The position numbers and the translations under genes are program-made. From Sandaracinobacter neustonicus (GTDB lineage Bacteria; Pseudomonadota; Alphaproteobacteria; Sphingomonadales; Sphingomonadaceae): DNA of 64,000 nucleotides. The DNA lies in assembly GCF_006385875.1 (NCBI RefSeq), contig NZ_VFSU01000012.1:1-64000 (forward strand), in the 5' to 3' direction. Shown one piece after another: positions 52,001 through 59,663 of this stretch (position 1 is the first letter of the stretch; every line of letters begins with the position of its first letter). The notes below the pieces were generated by a model. The model had not been told where the DNA came from. It made no database searches and saw nothing but the letters and a program-made list of their open reading frames with translations.

Positions 52001-53557
52001 GGCCAGCGGCGTGTCATCGCCCATGGAGCCGATGGCTTCCTTGGCATCCTCCACCATGGGCCCCAGGATCAGTTCCATATCCTCTAGCGTGCGGCCCGCC
52101 GCGATCTGCAGGCGGCGCAGCTCCGGGCCGCCGGGATAGGCGGGCGTTTCCTTTGCGGCCGGGAGGCCTGCGAGCGAGGTGAAATCCCCCACCCAGTCCG
52201 CATAAGGCTGCGCGGCAGAGAGGCGATCCTTCAGGTCGCGGTCGTGGAACAGCCGGCCTTCGCCCAGATCGATGCCGATCATCTGGCCCGGGCCTAGACG
52301 GCCCTTTTCCACCACATTTTCCTCCAGCGTGAACACCATGCCGGTTTCCGAGCCGACGATCAGCAGACCGTCTTTCGTGCGGGTGTAGCGCATCGGCCGC
52401 AGCGCGTTTCGATCCAGCCCGGCGACGATCCAGCGGCCATCCGTCATCGCCAGCGCAGCGGGGCCGTCCCACGGCTCCATCACGCTGGCGAAATAGGCGT
52501 ACATGCTCTTGTGCGCGGGCGGCATGTCCGCGTCTTTCGCCCAGGCTTCGGGCACCAGCATCGTCTTGGCCGTCGGCGCGTCGCGGCCCGAGCGGACGAT
52601 GGCTTCGAACACGGCGTCCAGCGCGGCGGTATCGGAACTGCCCGCCGGGATCAGCGGCTTGATATCCTCGCTATGGTCCCCGAACGCGGAGGCCGCCATC
52701 TTGATCTCGTGGCTTTTCATCCAGTTGCTGTTGCCGCGGATGGTGTTGATTTCGCCGTTATGGGCCAGGCAGCGGAAGGGCTGCGCCAGCCACCATTGCG
52801 GGAAGGTGTTGGTGGAGTAGCGCTGGTGATAAATGGCGCAGCGGCTTTCGAACCGCTCGTCCGTGAGATCGGGGTAGAAAAGAGACAGGCTCTCGGCGAG
52901 GAACAGCCCCTTGTAGATGATGGAGCGGCAGCTGAGCGAGCAGATGTAGAAGCCCTGAATCTGCGCTTCGATCACCTTCTTCTCGATGCGGCGGCGCAGG
53001 ATATACAGCTGCTTTTCGAAGGCATCGCGGGCGGCTTCCGAGGTGTCTGCCGGCCCCGCGATCATGATCTGCTCGATATCGGGGCGCAGCGCCTGCGCCT
53101 TGGTGCCGATCACCGAGACATCCACCGGCACCTGCCGCCAGCCATAGATGAAATGGCCCTCGGCGATGATCTCCGCCTCGACGATGGAGCGGCAGCTTTC
53201 CTGCGCGGCGAGATCGGTGCGCGGCATAAACACCATGCCCACCGCCAACAGGTTCGGGCGCGGACGCTGTCCGGCCCGATCGATCGCATCGTGGAAGAAG
53301 GCGACGGGCAGGTCCAGATGGATGCCAGCGCCGTCGCCCGTTTTCCCATCCGCGTCCACCGCGCCGCGATGCCACACCGCCTTCAGCGCCTCGATCCCCG
53401 CTTCCACCACGCGGCGGCTGGGCTTGCCGTCGATCGCGGCGACAAGGCCCACGCCGCAGGCATCCGATTCGAGATCGGGGCGATACAGCCCTTCCTCAGC
53501 CAGACGGCGGCGGGCGGCATGTTCGGGCAACAGGATGTCGGCGGGGTGGTGCATCAT
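49013..53557 (-). CDS. gltB: glutamate synthase (NADPH) large subunit
   Basis: A 1514-residue enzyme. The glutaminase domain starts after propeptide cleavage at Cys34 ([15 protein letters not shown]), includes [36 protein letters not shown]; the synthase domain has [53 protein letters not shown] and [16 protein letters not shown] with Fe-S-cluster cysteines; the C-terminal GXGXG domain ([30 protein letters not shown]) closes it. Codons from 53557 are used; a TTG at 53560 would add one residue. With gltD it makes glutamate from glutamine and 2-oxoglutarate. Confidence 0.97.
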   Translation of the reverse strand: [1514 protein letters not shown]

Positions 53558-53573
53558 CAATACCTTTTGCGCG

Positions 53574-54146
53574 CTATTTGGCGGGCGGTTGCTGCGGGCC
53601 GAGCTTGCGCAGTTCGGCGTCGATCTTGGGGCCGACGGCTTTTTCGGCGGCCTGCACGCGTGGGCCGAACTTCGCCTGCATCGTCTTGGCGACTTCGGCG
53701 TTCACCGCGGGTTGGCGGGCCAGCATCTTCGCGCCCGCCGGAGTCTTGTAGAAAGCGGTGATGGCGTTCAGCTCGTCCACGGTGAAATCGCGGGCGTAGA
53801 TGTCGATCGCCGCCTGACGAGAGGCAGCCAGCATCTCGCGCTGGATCGGGCCAAGCGCATCCGCCTGCATCGCGCCGACACGGGCCATGGTGGCGTTCAC
53901 TTCGGCCGGTTTCTGCTGCGCCAGCGCGCGGAACCCGGGGTTCTGGTTGAGCGCGGCACGGATCATCTCCCCCTTGCGCATGGCGGCGAGCTGCGCATCC
54001 AGCTGCGCCTTGGAACGCGGCATGGGGTTGGTGATGTCCACCACGGCGGCGGCTGCGGTTTTCGCGTCTGTCTGAGCGAGCAGCGGCTGGGCTGCCAGCA
54101 ATGCGGGAAGGGCGGCGAGAGTCGCGGCCCGGAACAGGATCGTCAT
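53574..54146 (-). CDS. DUF2059 domain-containing exported protein
   Basis: A 190-residue protein. A signal peptide (FRAATLAALPALLAAQPLLAQ) is followed by helical DUF2059 features: IQREMLAASRQAAIDIYARDFTVDELNAITAFYKTPAGAKMLARQPAVNAE (the conserved YA..FT..EL..I..FY.TP.GKK block). Its ATG overlaps the gltD stop as ATGA and gltB starts 16 bases after its stop, so it is embedded in the glt operon. Its role in nitrogen metabolism, if any, is unknown. Confidence 0.88.
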   Translation of the reverse strand: MTILFRAATLAALPALLAAQPLLAQTDAKTAAAAVVDITNPMPRSKAQLDAQLAAMRKGEMIRAALNQNPGFRALAQQKPAEVNATMARVGAMQADALGPIQREMLAASRQAAIDIYARDFTVDELNAITAFYKTPAGAKMLARQPAVNAEVAKTMQAKFGPRVQAAEKAVGPKIDAELRKLGPQQPPAK

Positions 54147-55615
54147 GCTACCTCCTTGGTGGCCGCGCTCTTTGCGGCGGCCGTGCTCGCCTGCGTTTTC
54201 AACCAGGCGTGCATCGACTGTGCGACATCGCGGCCTTCGCGAACAGCCCAGACGACAAGGCTGGCCCCGCGCACAATGTCTCCGGCCGCGAAAACGCCCG
54301 GCAGGCTGGTGGAAAAGCGCGCGCCATCGGCCTTCACCGTGCCCCAGCGGGTGGTGGCGAGATCGGGGGCTTCGAAGGTGACGGGCAGATCTTCGGGATC
54401 GAAACCCAGCGCTTCGATCACCAGTTCGGCGGGCAGGGTGAAATCCTGCCCCGGTTCCGGTTCCGGCTGGCGGCGGCCCGAAGCATCGGGTGCGCCAAGC
54501 CGCATGCGCCGCGCCGTGACGGTGGCGACGCGGCCATCAGGACCGGACGCAAAGGCGGCGGGAGCGGCGAGCCATTCGAAATGCACGCCCTCTTCCTCGG
54601 CGTTCAGCGTTTCCCGCTGCGAGCCCGGCATGTTGGCGCGATCCCGCCGATAGAGGCAGGTCACGTTGAGCGCGCCCTGCCGGATGGCGGTGCGCACGCA
54701 ATCCATCGCCGTGTCGCCGCCGCCGATCACCACCACATTGCGGCCCAGCGCGTTCAGTTCGCCGGATTCGAAGGCGGGCACATCATCGCCCAGCCCCTTG
54801 CGGTTGGAGGCGATCAGATAGTCCAGCGCCTTCACCACGCCGGGCAGTTCGGAACCGGCAAGGCCCAGCGGCCGGGGCTTGTAGACGCCCGTCGCGATCA
54901 GCAGCCCGTCGTGGCGTTTGCGCAGCTCTGCGAAGGACACGTCGCTGCCCACTTCGGTGTTGAAATGGAACTGCACCCCGCCTTCGGCCAGCCGGCGGGT
55001 GCGGCGCTCCACCACCTCTTTCTCAAGCTTGAAGCCGGGGATGCCATAGATCAGCAGGCCGCCCGCGCGATCCTCCCGTTCATAGACATGCACTTCGTAA
55101 CCGCGCACGCGCAGCAGTTCCGCCGCCGTCAGCCCCGCCGGGCCGGAACCGATGATACCGACCGACTGGCGCGAGCGATCCGCCAGCGGTTGCAGCGGCT
55201 CCACCCAGCCTTCTTTCCACGCGGTATCGGTGATGAATTTCTCCACCGAGCCGATGGTGACGGCACCATGGCCCGATTGCTCGATGACGCAGCTGCCCTC
55301 GCACAGCCGATCCTGCGGGCAGATGCGGCCGCAGATTTCCGGCATGGTGGAGGTGGCGGCGGACAGCTCATAGGCTTCGCGCAACCGGCCCTCGGCGGCC
55401 AGCTTCAGCCAATCCGGGATGTTGTTGTTCAGGGGGCAGTGCACCTGACAGAAGGGCACGCCGCACTGCGAGCAGCGCGACGCCTGCTCTTCCGCCTTGG
55501 CGACGAGGAAGCTGCGGCTGATCTCGTGGAAATCATGCGCACGGTCTTCCGGCGAGCGCTTCTCCGGGAAGGCCTGATCTGTGTGGATGAAGCTGAGCAT
55601 TCGGCTGTTGGCCAC
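54143..55615 (-). CDS. gltD: glutamate synthase (NADPH) small subunit
   Basis: A 490-residue FAD/NADPH subunit. The N-terminal Fe-S region has CSQCGVPFCQVHCPLNNNIPDW and EICGRICPQDRLCEGSC; FAD loop GIIGSGPAGLTAAELL; NADPH loop VVVIGGGDTAMDCVRTA; the C-terminal GVFAAGDIVRGASLVVWAVREGRDVA. It transfers electrons to the large subunit. The start is a GTG at 55615; the ATG at 55600 (MLSFIHT) is an alternative. A hairpin and an inverted repeat lie just upstream. Confidence 0.96.
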   Translation of the reverse strand: MANSRMLSFIHTDQAFPEKRSPEDRAHDFHEISRSFLVAKAEEQASRCSQCGVPFCQVHCPLNNNIPDWLKLAAEGRLREAYELSAATSTMPEICGRICPQDRLCEGSCVIEQSGHGAVTIGSVEKFITDTAWKEGWVEPLQPLADRSRQSVGIIGSGPAGLTAAELLRVRGYEVHVYEREDRAGGLLIYGIPGFKLEKEVVERRTRRLAEGGVQFHFNTEVGSDVSFAELRKRHDGLLIATGVYKPRPLGLAGSELPGVVKALDYLIASNRKGLGDDVPAFESGELNALGRNVVVIGGGDTAMDCVRTAIRQGALNVTCLYRRDRANMPGSQRETLNAEEEGVHFEWLAAPAAFASGPDGRVATVTARRMRLGAPDASGRRQPEPEPGQDFTLPAELVIEALGFDPEDLPVTFEAPDLATTRWGTVKADGARFSTSLPGVFAAGDIVRGASLVVWAVREGRDVAQSMHAWLKTQASTAAAKSAATKEVA

Positions 55616-55625
55616 CTGGCGATAT

Positions 55626-55650
55626 CCCCCGGAATCGGAAAGTCCGGGGG
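55626..55650 (-). promoter_or_regulatory. leader hairpin upstream of gltD
   Basis: CCCCCGGA (55626-55633) and TCCGGGGG (55643-55650) form a GC-rich hairpin with a nine-base loop about 11 bases before the gltD start codon, in the 5' untranslated region. It may influence initiation or serve as a transcription attenuator; this is inferred from position only. Confidence 0.5.
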
Positions 55651-55683
55651 GCCTTAACAGCCATTTTCTTGCTTGGATAGAGG

Positions 55684-55706
55684 ATAGGTCAATATTGTTG
55701 ACCTAT
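55684..55706. promoter_or_regulatory. inverted repeat, operator candidate for gltD
   Basis: Perfect 9-bp arms, ATAGGTCAA at 55684-55692 and TTGACCTAT at 55698-55706, with a five-base spacer, in the AT-rich promoter region 70-90 bases upstream of the gltD start. The symmetry suggests a dimeric transcription factor site. I cannot name the regulator from the sequence. Confidence 0.6.
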
Positions 55707-55775
55707 TGTCGATCCTCGCGAGCCCGTTTCGCGCCTCAATGCTATTTGCGAACGATTATTAGTTCCGTTTCGGTA

Positions 55776-56582
55776 TTATCTGCTGAGCAACCAGATCAGC
55801 GACACCCCGCCCAGCACGATCCGATACCATGCGAACGGCGCAAAGCCGTGGCGGCCCACAAAGCCCACCAGCCAGCGCACCACCATCAGCGCCGAGATGA
55901 AGGCAGTGACAAAGCCGATTGCGATCAGCCCCAGATCATCGAAGCTGAGCAAATCCCGTTCTTTATACAGCGAATAGACCGTAGCCGCCGCCATGGTGGG
56001 AACCGCGAGGAAGAAGCTGAATTCGGCCGCCGTCTTGCGGTCCAGCCCCATCAGCAAGCCGCCCATGATCGTCGCGCCAGAGCGGGAGACGCCGGGGATC
56101 ATGGCGATGCACTGCACCGCGCCGACGCCCAGCGCCGTTTTCCACGGCATATCCTCCACCGTGCCCTCGACGCGCGGCTTCACCAGCCGCTCGATCAGCA
56201 GGATCAGGATGCCGCCCACGATCAGCGCGATGGCCACCACCATGGGGTTTTCCAGCAGCGCGCGAATCGCCGAGTAGGCAAACACGCCCACCACCATCGC
56301 CGGCAGGAAGCCCAGCAGGATGTTGCGGATGAACGAGATCGCCGCCGGCTCCTGCCTCAGTGCGCCCTGCGCGATATGCAGGAAGCGCTCCCGATAGGCG
56401 ACCAGCACGGCAAGGATCGCCCCCAGCTGGATCGCGATCTTGAACGCCACCGAGCCGTCGCCGGTGAAGCCCATCAATTCGGAGGCAAGGATGAGGTGGC
56501 CGGTGGAGGAGACGGGGATGAACTCCGTCAATCCCTCAAGCAGGCCGAGCAGGAAGGCCTGCAGAATCGCGATATTGTCCAT
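55776..56582 (-). CDS. uppP: undecaprenyl-diphosphatase
   Basis: A 268-residue membrane phosphatase that recycles undecaprenyl pyrophosphate for cell-wall and glycan synthesis. The first catalytic segment is LLGLLEGLTEFIPVSSTGHLIL (the Glu-rich PVSSTGH motif) and the second is CIAMIPGVSRSGATIMGGLLMGL (PGVSRSG). Eight membrane segments are visible. The ATG at 56582 begins MDNIAILQAFLLG. It follows the NDUFA9-like gene by 10 bases in the same direction. Confidence 0.96.
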   Translation of the reverse strand: MDNIAILQAFLLGLLEGLTEFIPVSSTGHLILASELMGFTGDGSVAFKIAIQLGAILAVLVAYRERFLHIAQGALRQEPAAISFIRNILLGFLPAMVVGVFAYSAIRALLENPMVVAIALIVGGILILLIERLVKPRVEGTVEDMPWKTALGVGAVQCIAMIPGVSRSGATIMGGLLMGLDRKTAAEFSFFLAVPTMAAATVYSLYKERDLLSFDDLGLIAIGFVTAFISALMVVRWLVGFVGRHGFAPFAWYRIVLGGVSLIWLLSR

Positions 56583-56592
56583 GAAGCGGCTT

Positions 56593-57534
56593 TCAGGCTG
56601 CGAATCGGCCGCCCGCGCGATAGCGGGCAAGCCATTGGCCAGAGACGGCCTCCAGCGGGGTGGCGGCGATACCGAGCCCGGCAAGGCCGGGATACGCGCC
56701 GGACACCACATTGTCCTGCTTCAGCATCAAATATTGATCTTTCGTCAGCGGTGCGCCGGGCAGGAAGCCCAGGCCCGCCAGCAGGCGCGCGCCGAAATCA
56801 GGCGCATCCACCAGCAGCTTTTCGCCATGGCCGGTTTCCTGCGCGATGAAGCCCAGAATCTGCTTCATGCTCAGCACTTCCGGGCCGCCGATCTCGAAAA
56901 TGCCGCTGGCGGATTGTTCGATGATGGCCTTCAGCGCAGCGGCCAGATCTTTCACATACACCGGCTGGAAGCGGCTGCCCGGTGCGATCACGGGAACCGC
57001 CGGGGCAGAGGCGATCAGACTGGCGAATCGGTTGGTGAAGCCATCCTCTGCGCCGAACACAAGGCTGGGGCGGACGATGGCGGCGGCCGGGAAGGCAGCC
57101 TTCACGGCAGCCTCGCCAGCCGCCTTGCTGCGGCCATAGGCAGACGCACTGGCGGCATCCGCGCCGATGGCGGAAAGGTGCACGAACGCCTTCGCGCCCG
57201 CCTGCGCGGCGGCGGTTGCGGCGGCCGCCGCGCCCTTCACATGCACATCCTCGAAGCTCTGCCCGCCCTTTTCGTCCAGCAGGCCCGTCAGGTTCACCAC
57301 CACATCGGCCCCGCGCACGGCAGCGGCAAGGCTGGCGGGCACCCGCACATCCGCGCAGATCGCGCCAATCTGCCCCACATCGCCCAGCGGCTTCAGCCGC
57401 AGCGCGGCGACCGTATCGCGAACAGCGATTCGAAGCTGCCAGCCCGCGCGGGCAAGGACTTCGGCTAGGGCGGTTCCGATGAATCCGGTGCCGCCGATCA
57501 GCACCACGAGGCCGGGGGTAGGAGCAATCTTCAT
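56593..57534 (-). CDS. complex I NDUFA9-like NAD(P)-binding protein
   Basis: A 313-residue short-chain-dehydrogenase-like protein with an atypical active site. It has the Rossmann loop LVVLIGGTGFIGTALAEVL, ADVVVNLTGLL, VHLSAIGADAASASAYGRSKAAGEAAV and AAAIVRPSLVFGAEDGF. Members of this group resemble the mitochondrial complex I subunit NDUFA9; bacterial copies are of uncertain role, perhaps in quinone metabolism. Co-directional with uppP. The ATG at 57534 follows a spacer to the tRNA gene. Confidence 0.85.
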   Translation of the reverse strand: MKIAPTPGLVVLIGGTGFIGTALAEVLARAGWQLRIAVRDTVAALRLKPLGDVGQIGAICADVRVPASLAAAVRGADVVVNLTGLLDEKGGQSFEDVHVKGAAAAATAAAQAGAKAFVHLSAIGADAASASAYGRSKAAGEAAVKAAFPAAAIVRPSLVFGAEDGFTNRFASLIASAPAVPVIAPGSRFQPVYVKDLAAALKAIIEQSASGIFEIGGPEVLSMKQILGFIAQETGHGEKLLVDAPDFGARLLAGLGFLPGAPLTKDQYLMLKQDNVVSGAYPGLAGLGIAATPLEAVSGQWLARYRAGGRFAA

Positions 57535-57610
57535 AGATTTCGTCCTTAGCCGGGGCGCCGGGCTGTTGACAATCGCGAGAGCTGCCAATAACGACGCCCG
57601 CCTACCCCGT

Positions 57611-57697
57611 GCCCAGATGGCGGAATTGGTAGACGCACCAGCTTCAGGTGCTGGCGATCGCAAGGTCGTGGAGGTTCGAGTCCTCTTCTGGGCACCA
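57611..57697 (+). tRNA. tRNA-Leu (anticodon CAG)
   Basis: An 87-base class II tRNA. The acceptor arms GCCCAGA (5') and TCTGGGC (3') pair; the D arm contains TTGGTAGAC; the anticodon stem-loop CCAGC-TTCAGGT-GCTGG gives the CAG anticodon; there is a variable arm and the T arm GAGGTTCGAGTCCTC; ACCA follows with CCA encoded. The 3' half is the attachment site of the integrative element to the right. Confidence 0.97.
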
Positions 57698-57720
57698 GGT
57701 ACCCCTTTTCACGGGGTGCC
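57698..57720 (+). terminator. hairpin after tRNA-Leu
   Basis: GGTACCCC (57698-57705) and GGGGTGCC (57713-57720) form an imperfect stem (one mismatch) around TTTTCAC immediately after the encoded CCA. It likely terminates or processes the tRNA transcript; since it lies beyond the tRNA end, it is probably element-derived. Confidence 0.5.
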
Positions 57721-57861
57721 AAAACATCCCCCAAGCATTGAAAAAACAAGGGTTTTCTGGCATAAGATGCCAAGGAATACCCACCTTGTGCCATGCCGTT
57801 TCACCCCCAAAGTTGGCTCAAATGTTGGTCTTTTCCTGATGCCAAAAATGGGAGATGCAAC

Positions 57862-59079
57862 ATGGCTCTTACCGCGGTGGAAGTTCGCTCTCTGAAGCCC
57901 AGAGAGAGCGCCTACAAGGTCAGTGATTCTGGCGGGCTGCAGATACTGGTGCATCCGACGGGCCAACGTTCCTGGCGTTACGCGTTCCGGTGGGCCGGCA
58001 GGCAACAGTCCATGGCGCTCGGCGTATTCCCGGCCGTCAGCCTTTCAGAGGCACGGGCGAAGCGCGATGCTGCCAAGAAGGTGCTGGCGAGCGGAACGAA
58101 CCCTGCAACTATTGTGCGCGAGGAGAAACGCGCGGCCCTTCTCGCAGAACAAGTTACGTTCAAGGTGGTCGCCGAGGAATGGCTCGCAAAATGCGAGCGC
58201 GAAGGACGGGCTGCCATCACGCTGAGCAAGCAGCGCTGGCTACTCAAATTTGCCTATCCTCAGCTCGGCAGCCGGCCAATCAACCGAATTTCGGCACATG
58301 AGGTCTATGAAGTGCTTCGGCGTGTCGAGACGAAAGGCTTCCACGAAACGGCGCGCCGGCTGCGTGGAACCTGCGGGCAGGTGTTTCGCTATGGCGTCGC
58401 CACTGCGCGCGCGGAGCGCGATGTGACCACGGATCTCCGCGGCGCGTTGACCACACCCAAGGTCAAGCATCTCGCAGCGATCACGAAACCCGATGAGGTT
58501 GGCGAGCTGATGTGCGCCATCGACCGTTTCGACGGCTTTCGGGTCACCCACATCGCACTTCGACTGGCGCCCCACCTCTTTGCCCGTCCGGGCGAGCTGA
58601 GGCATGCGGAATGGTCAGAGCTCGACCTCGAGCAGCGCATCTGGACGATCCAGGCCGAGAAGATGAAGATGCGCCGCCCGCACAGCGTTCCGCTGTCCCG
58701 GCAGGCGGCCGCTCTCCTTGAAGAGATCAGGCCGCTTAGCGGTGACCAGCGCTACGTGTTTCCGTGTCAGGGCAAACGCAATCGGCCCATGTGCGAGAAT
58801 ACGCTGAACCTCGCCCTTCAGAGGCTCGGCTATGGCGGCAGCCGGATGACGACCCACGGCTTTCGGGCAATGGCCTGCACGCTGCTCAACGAATCCGGCA
58901 GATGGAACCCGGATGCCATTGAACGGCAGCTAGCACACGTGGACGCAAATTCCGTGCGCCGCATCTATGCCCGCGGCGAATACTGGGCTGAGCGGGTTAC
59001 AATGATGCAGGCATGGTCTGACGAGCTGGACAGTTTGCGGGCGATGGCCGTGGAGCGTGCCAGAAAGCGGGCCGCCTAG
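57862..59079 (+). CDS. tyrosine recombinase/integrase (P4-like)
   Basis: A 405-residue integrase. It begins with the DUF4102 arm-binding domain ALTAVEVRSLKPRESAYKVSDSGGLQILVHPTGQRSWRYAFRW, then a SAM-like core-binding region (EEWLAKCEREGRAAITLSKQRW). The catalytic part has the Arg I region RLAPHLFARPGELRHAEWSEL and the HxxR box TTHGFRAMACTLL; the Tyr is probably in VRRIYARGEYW. GGAG seven bases upstream supports the ATG at 57862. It integrates the element into the tRNA-Leu 3' end and is transcribed away from it. Confidence 0.93.
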   Translation: MALTAVEVRSLKPRESAYKVSDSGGLQILVHPTGQRSWRYAFRWAGRQQSMALGVFPAVSLSEARAKRDAAKKVLASGTNPATIVREEKRAALLAEQVTFKVVAEEWLAKCEREGRAAITLSKQRWLLKFAYPQLGSRPINRISAHEVYEVLRRVETKGFHETARRLRGTCGQVFRYGVATARAERDVTTDLRGALTTPKVKHLAAITKPDEVGELMCAIDRFDGFRVTHIALRLAPHLFARPGELRHAEWSELDLEQRIWTIQAEKMKMRRPHSVPLSRQAAALLEEIRPLSGDQRYVFPCQGKRNRPMCENTLNLALQRLGYGGSRMTTHGFRAMACTLLNESGRWNPDAIERQLAHVDANSVRRIYARGEYWAERVTMMQAWSDELDSLRAMAVERARKRAA

Positions 59080-59172
59080 GGCAACCCTTACCCCGACAGG
59101 CATAGTCTTCACCCGATCTGACCGACCGTATGCGGAATCGGCGAAGCTCGTCCCTGAGGCGAGATCCGCAGA

Positions 59173-59382
59173 TTATTGGTGGCCGCCAACATCGTAGGAC
59201 ATCGGGTTGCGCATCCAGTCCCTGACCGCGGACTCTCGCCACCCGACGCAGCGCTCAGCGATACGGATCTGGCGCGGGAACTTCCCCGCATCAACCTTGC
59301 GGTACAGCGTAGAGCGGCAGAGCCCTGTGAGCCGGAGCACGGTAGGGAGACGCAGAATGCGGTCGGGCGTGTCTGTAGACAT
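59173..59382 (-). CDS. AlpA-like helix-turn-helix regulator
   Basis: A 69-residue excisionase-like regulator. RILRLPTVLRLTGLCRSTLYRKVDAGKFPRQIRIAERCVGWRESAVRDWM is the AlpA/MerR-type HTH pattern (LxTGLxRSTLYRxxxxGxFPxxxxL), used to activate integration or excision functions in mobile elements. It lies between the integrase and the transfer genes and is oriented with the transfer operon. Confidence 0.85.
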   Translation of the reverse strand: MSTDTPDRILRLPTVLRLTGLCRSTLYRKVDAGKFPRQIRIAERCVGWRESAVRDWMRNPMSYDVGGHQ

Positions 59383-59444
59383 GGGGGCCTCCTTGCTGCT
59401 GCATTGATCTGGTGGTTTGAGGATTGAAGCCGGGCAAACTTCAC

Positions 59445-59663
59445 TTATGGCCGCGGTCCCCGGGACCGTAGGAATCCCCGGTCGCTCTCGATGAAGCTGG
59501 CCAGCATAGCCGGGATCAGTTCTGTGATCTGCACTTCGGCGCCATAGGCCAGCGCATAATGGGCCGCATAGTCGACGAGATCCTGGTGCAGGTCGGGCAT
59601 GACATTGATACCGAGCTTCACCGGTGTGCGGTCTGGCAGGCGCGCGAGTTTCAGTTCCGCCAT
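59445..59663 (-). CDS. DUF2274 family protein
   Basis: A 72-residue protein: MAELKLARLPDRTPVKLGINVMPDLHQDLVDYAAHYALAYG and ITELIPAMLASFIESDRGF. DUF2274 proteins are found next to trbI in conjugative trb operons. The start at 59663 lies within the trbI 3' end (overlap of 13 bases), so it is translationally coupled. The ORF upstream of 59663 belongs to trbI. Function in conjugation is unknown. Confidence 0.85.
   Translation of the reverse strand: MAELKLARLPDRTPVKLGINVMPDLHQDLVDYAAHYALAYGAEVQITELIPAMLASFIESDRGFLRSRGPRP

Noticed and set aside
50132-52087. 651-codon open frame on the plus strand opposite gltB
   Set aside because: It is antisense to highly conserved gltB codons; long mirror frames are common in GC-rich genes. 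No family motif is visible in it.
49013-55615. riboswitch upstream of the glt operon
   Set aside because: Only a simple hairpin and an inverted repeat are visible; nothing resembles a known glutamine or glycine riboswitch core.
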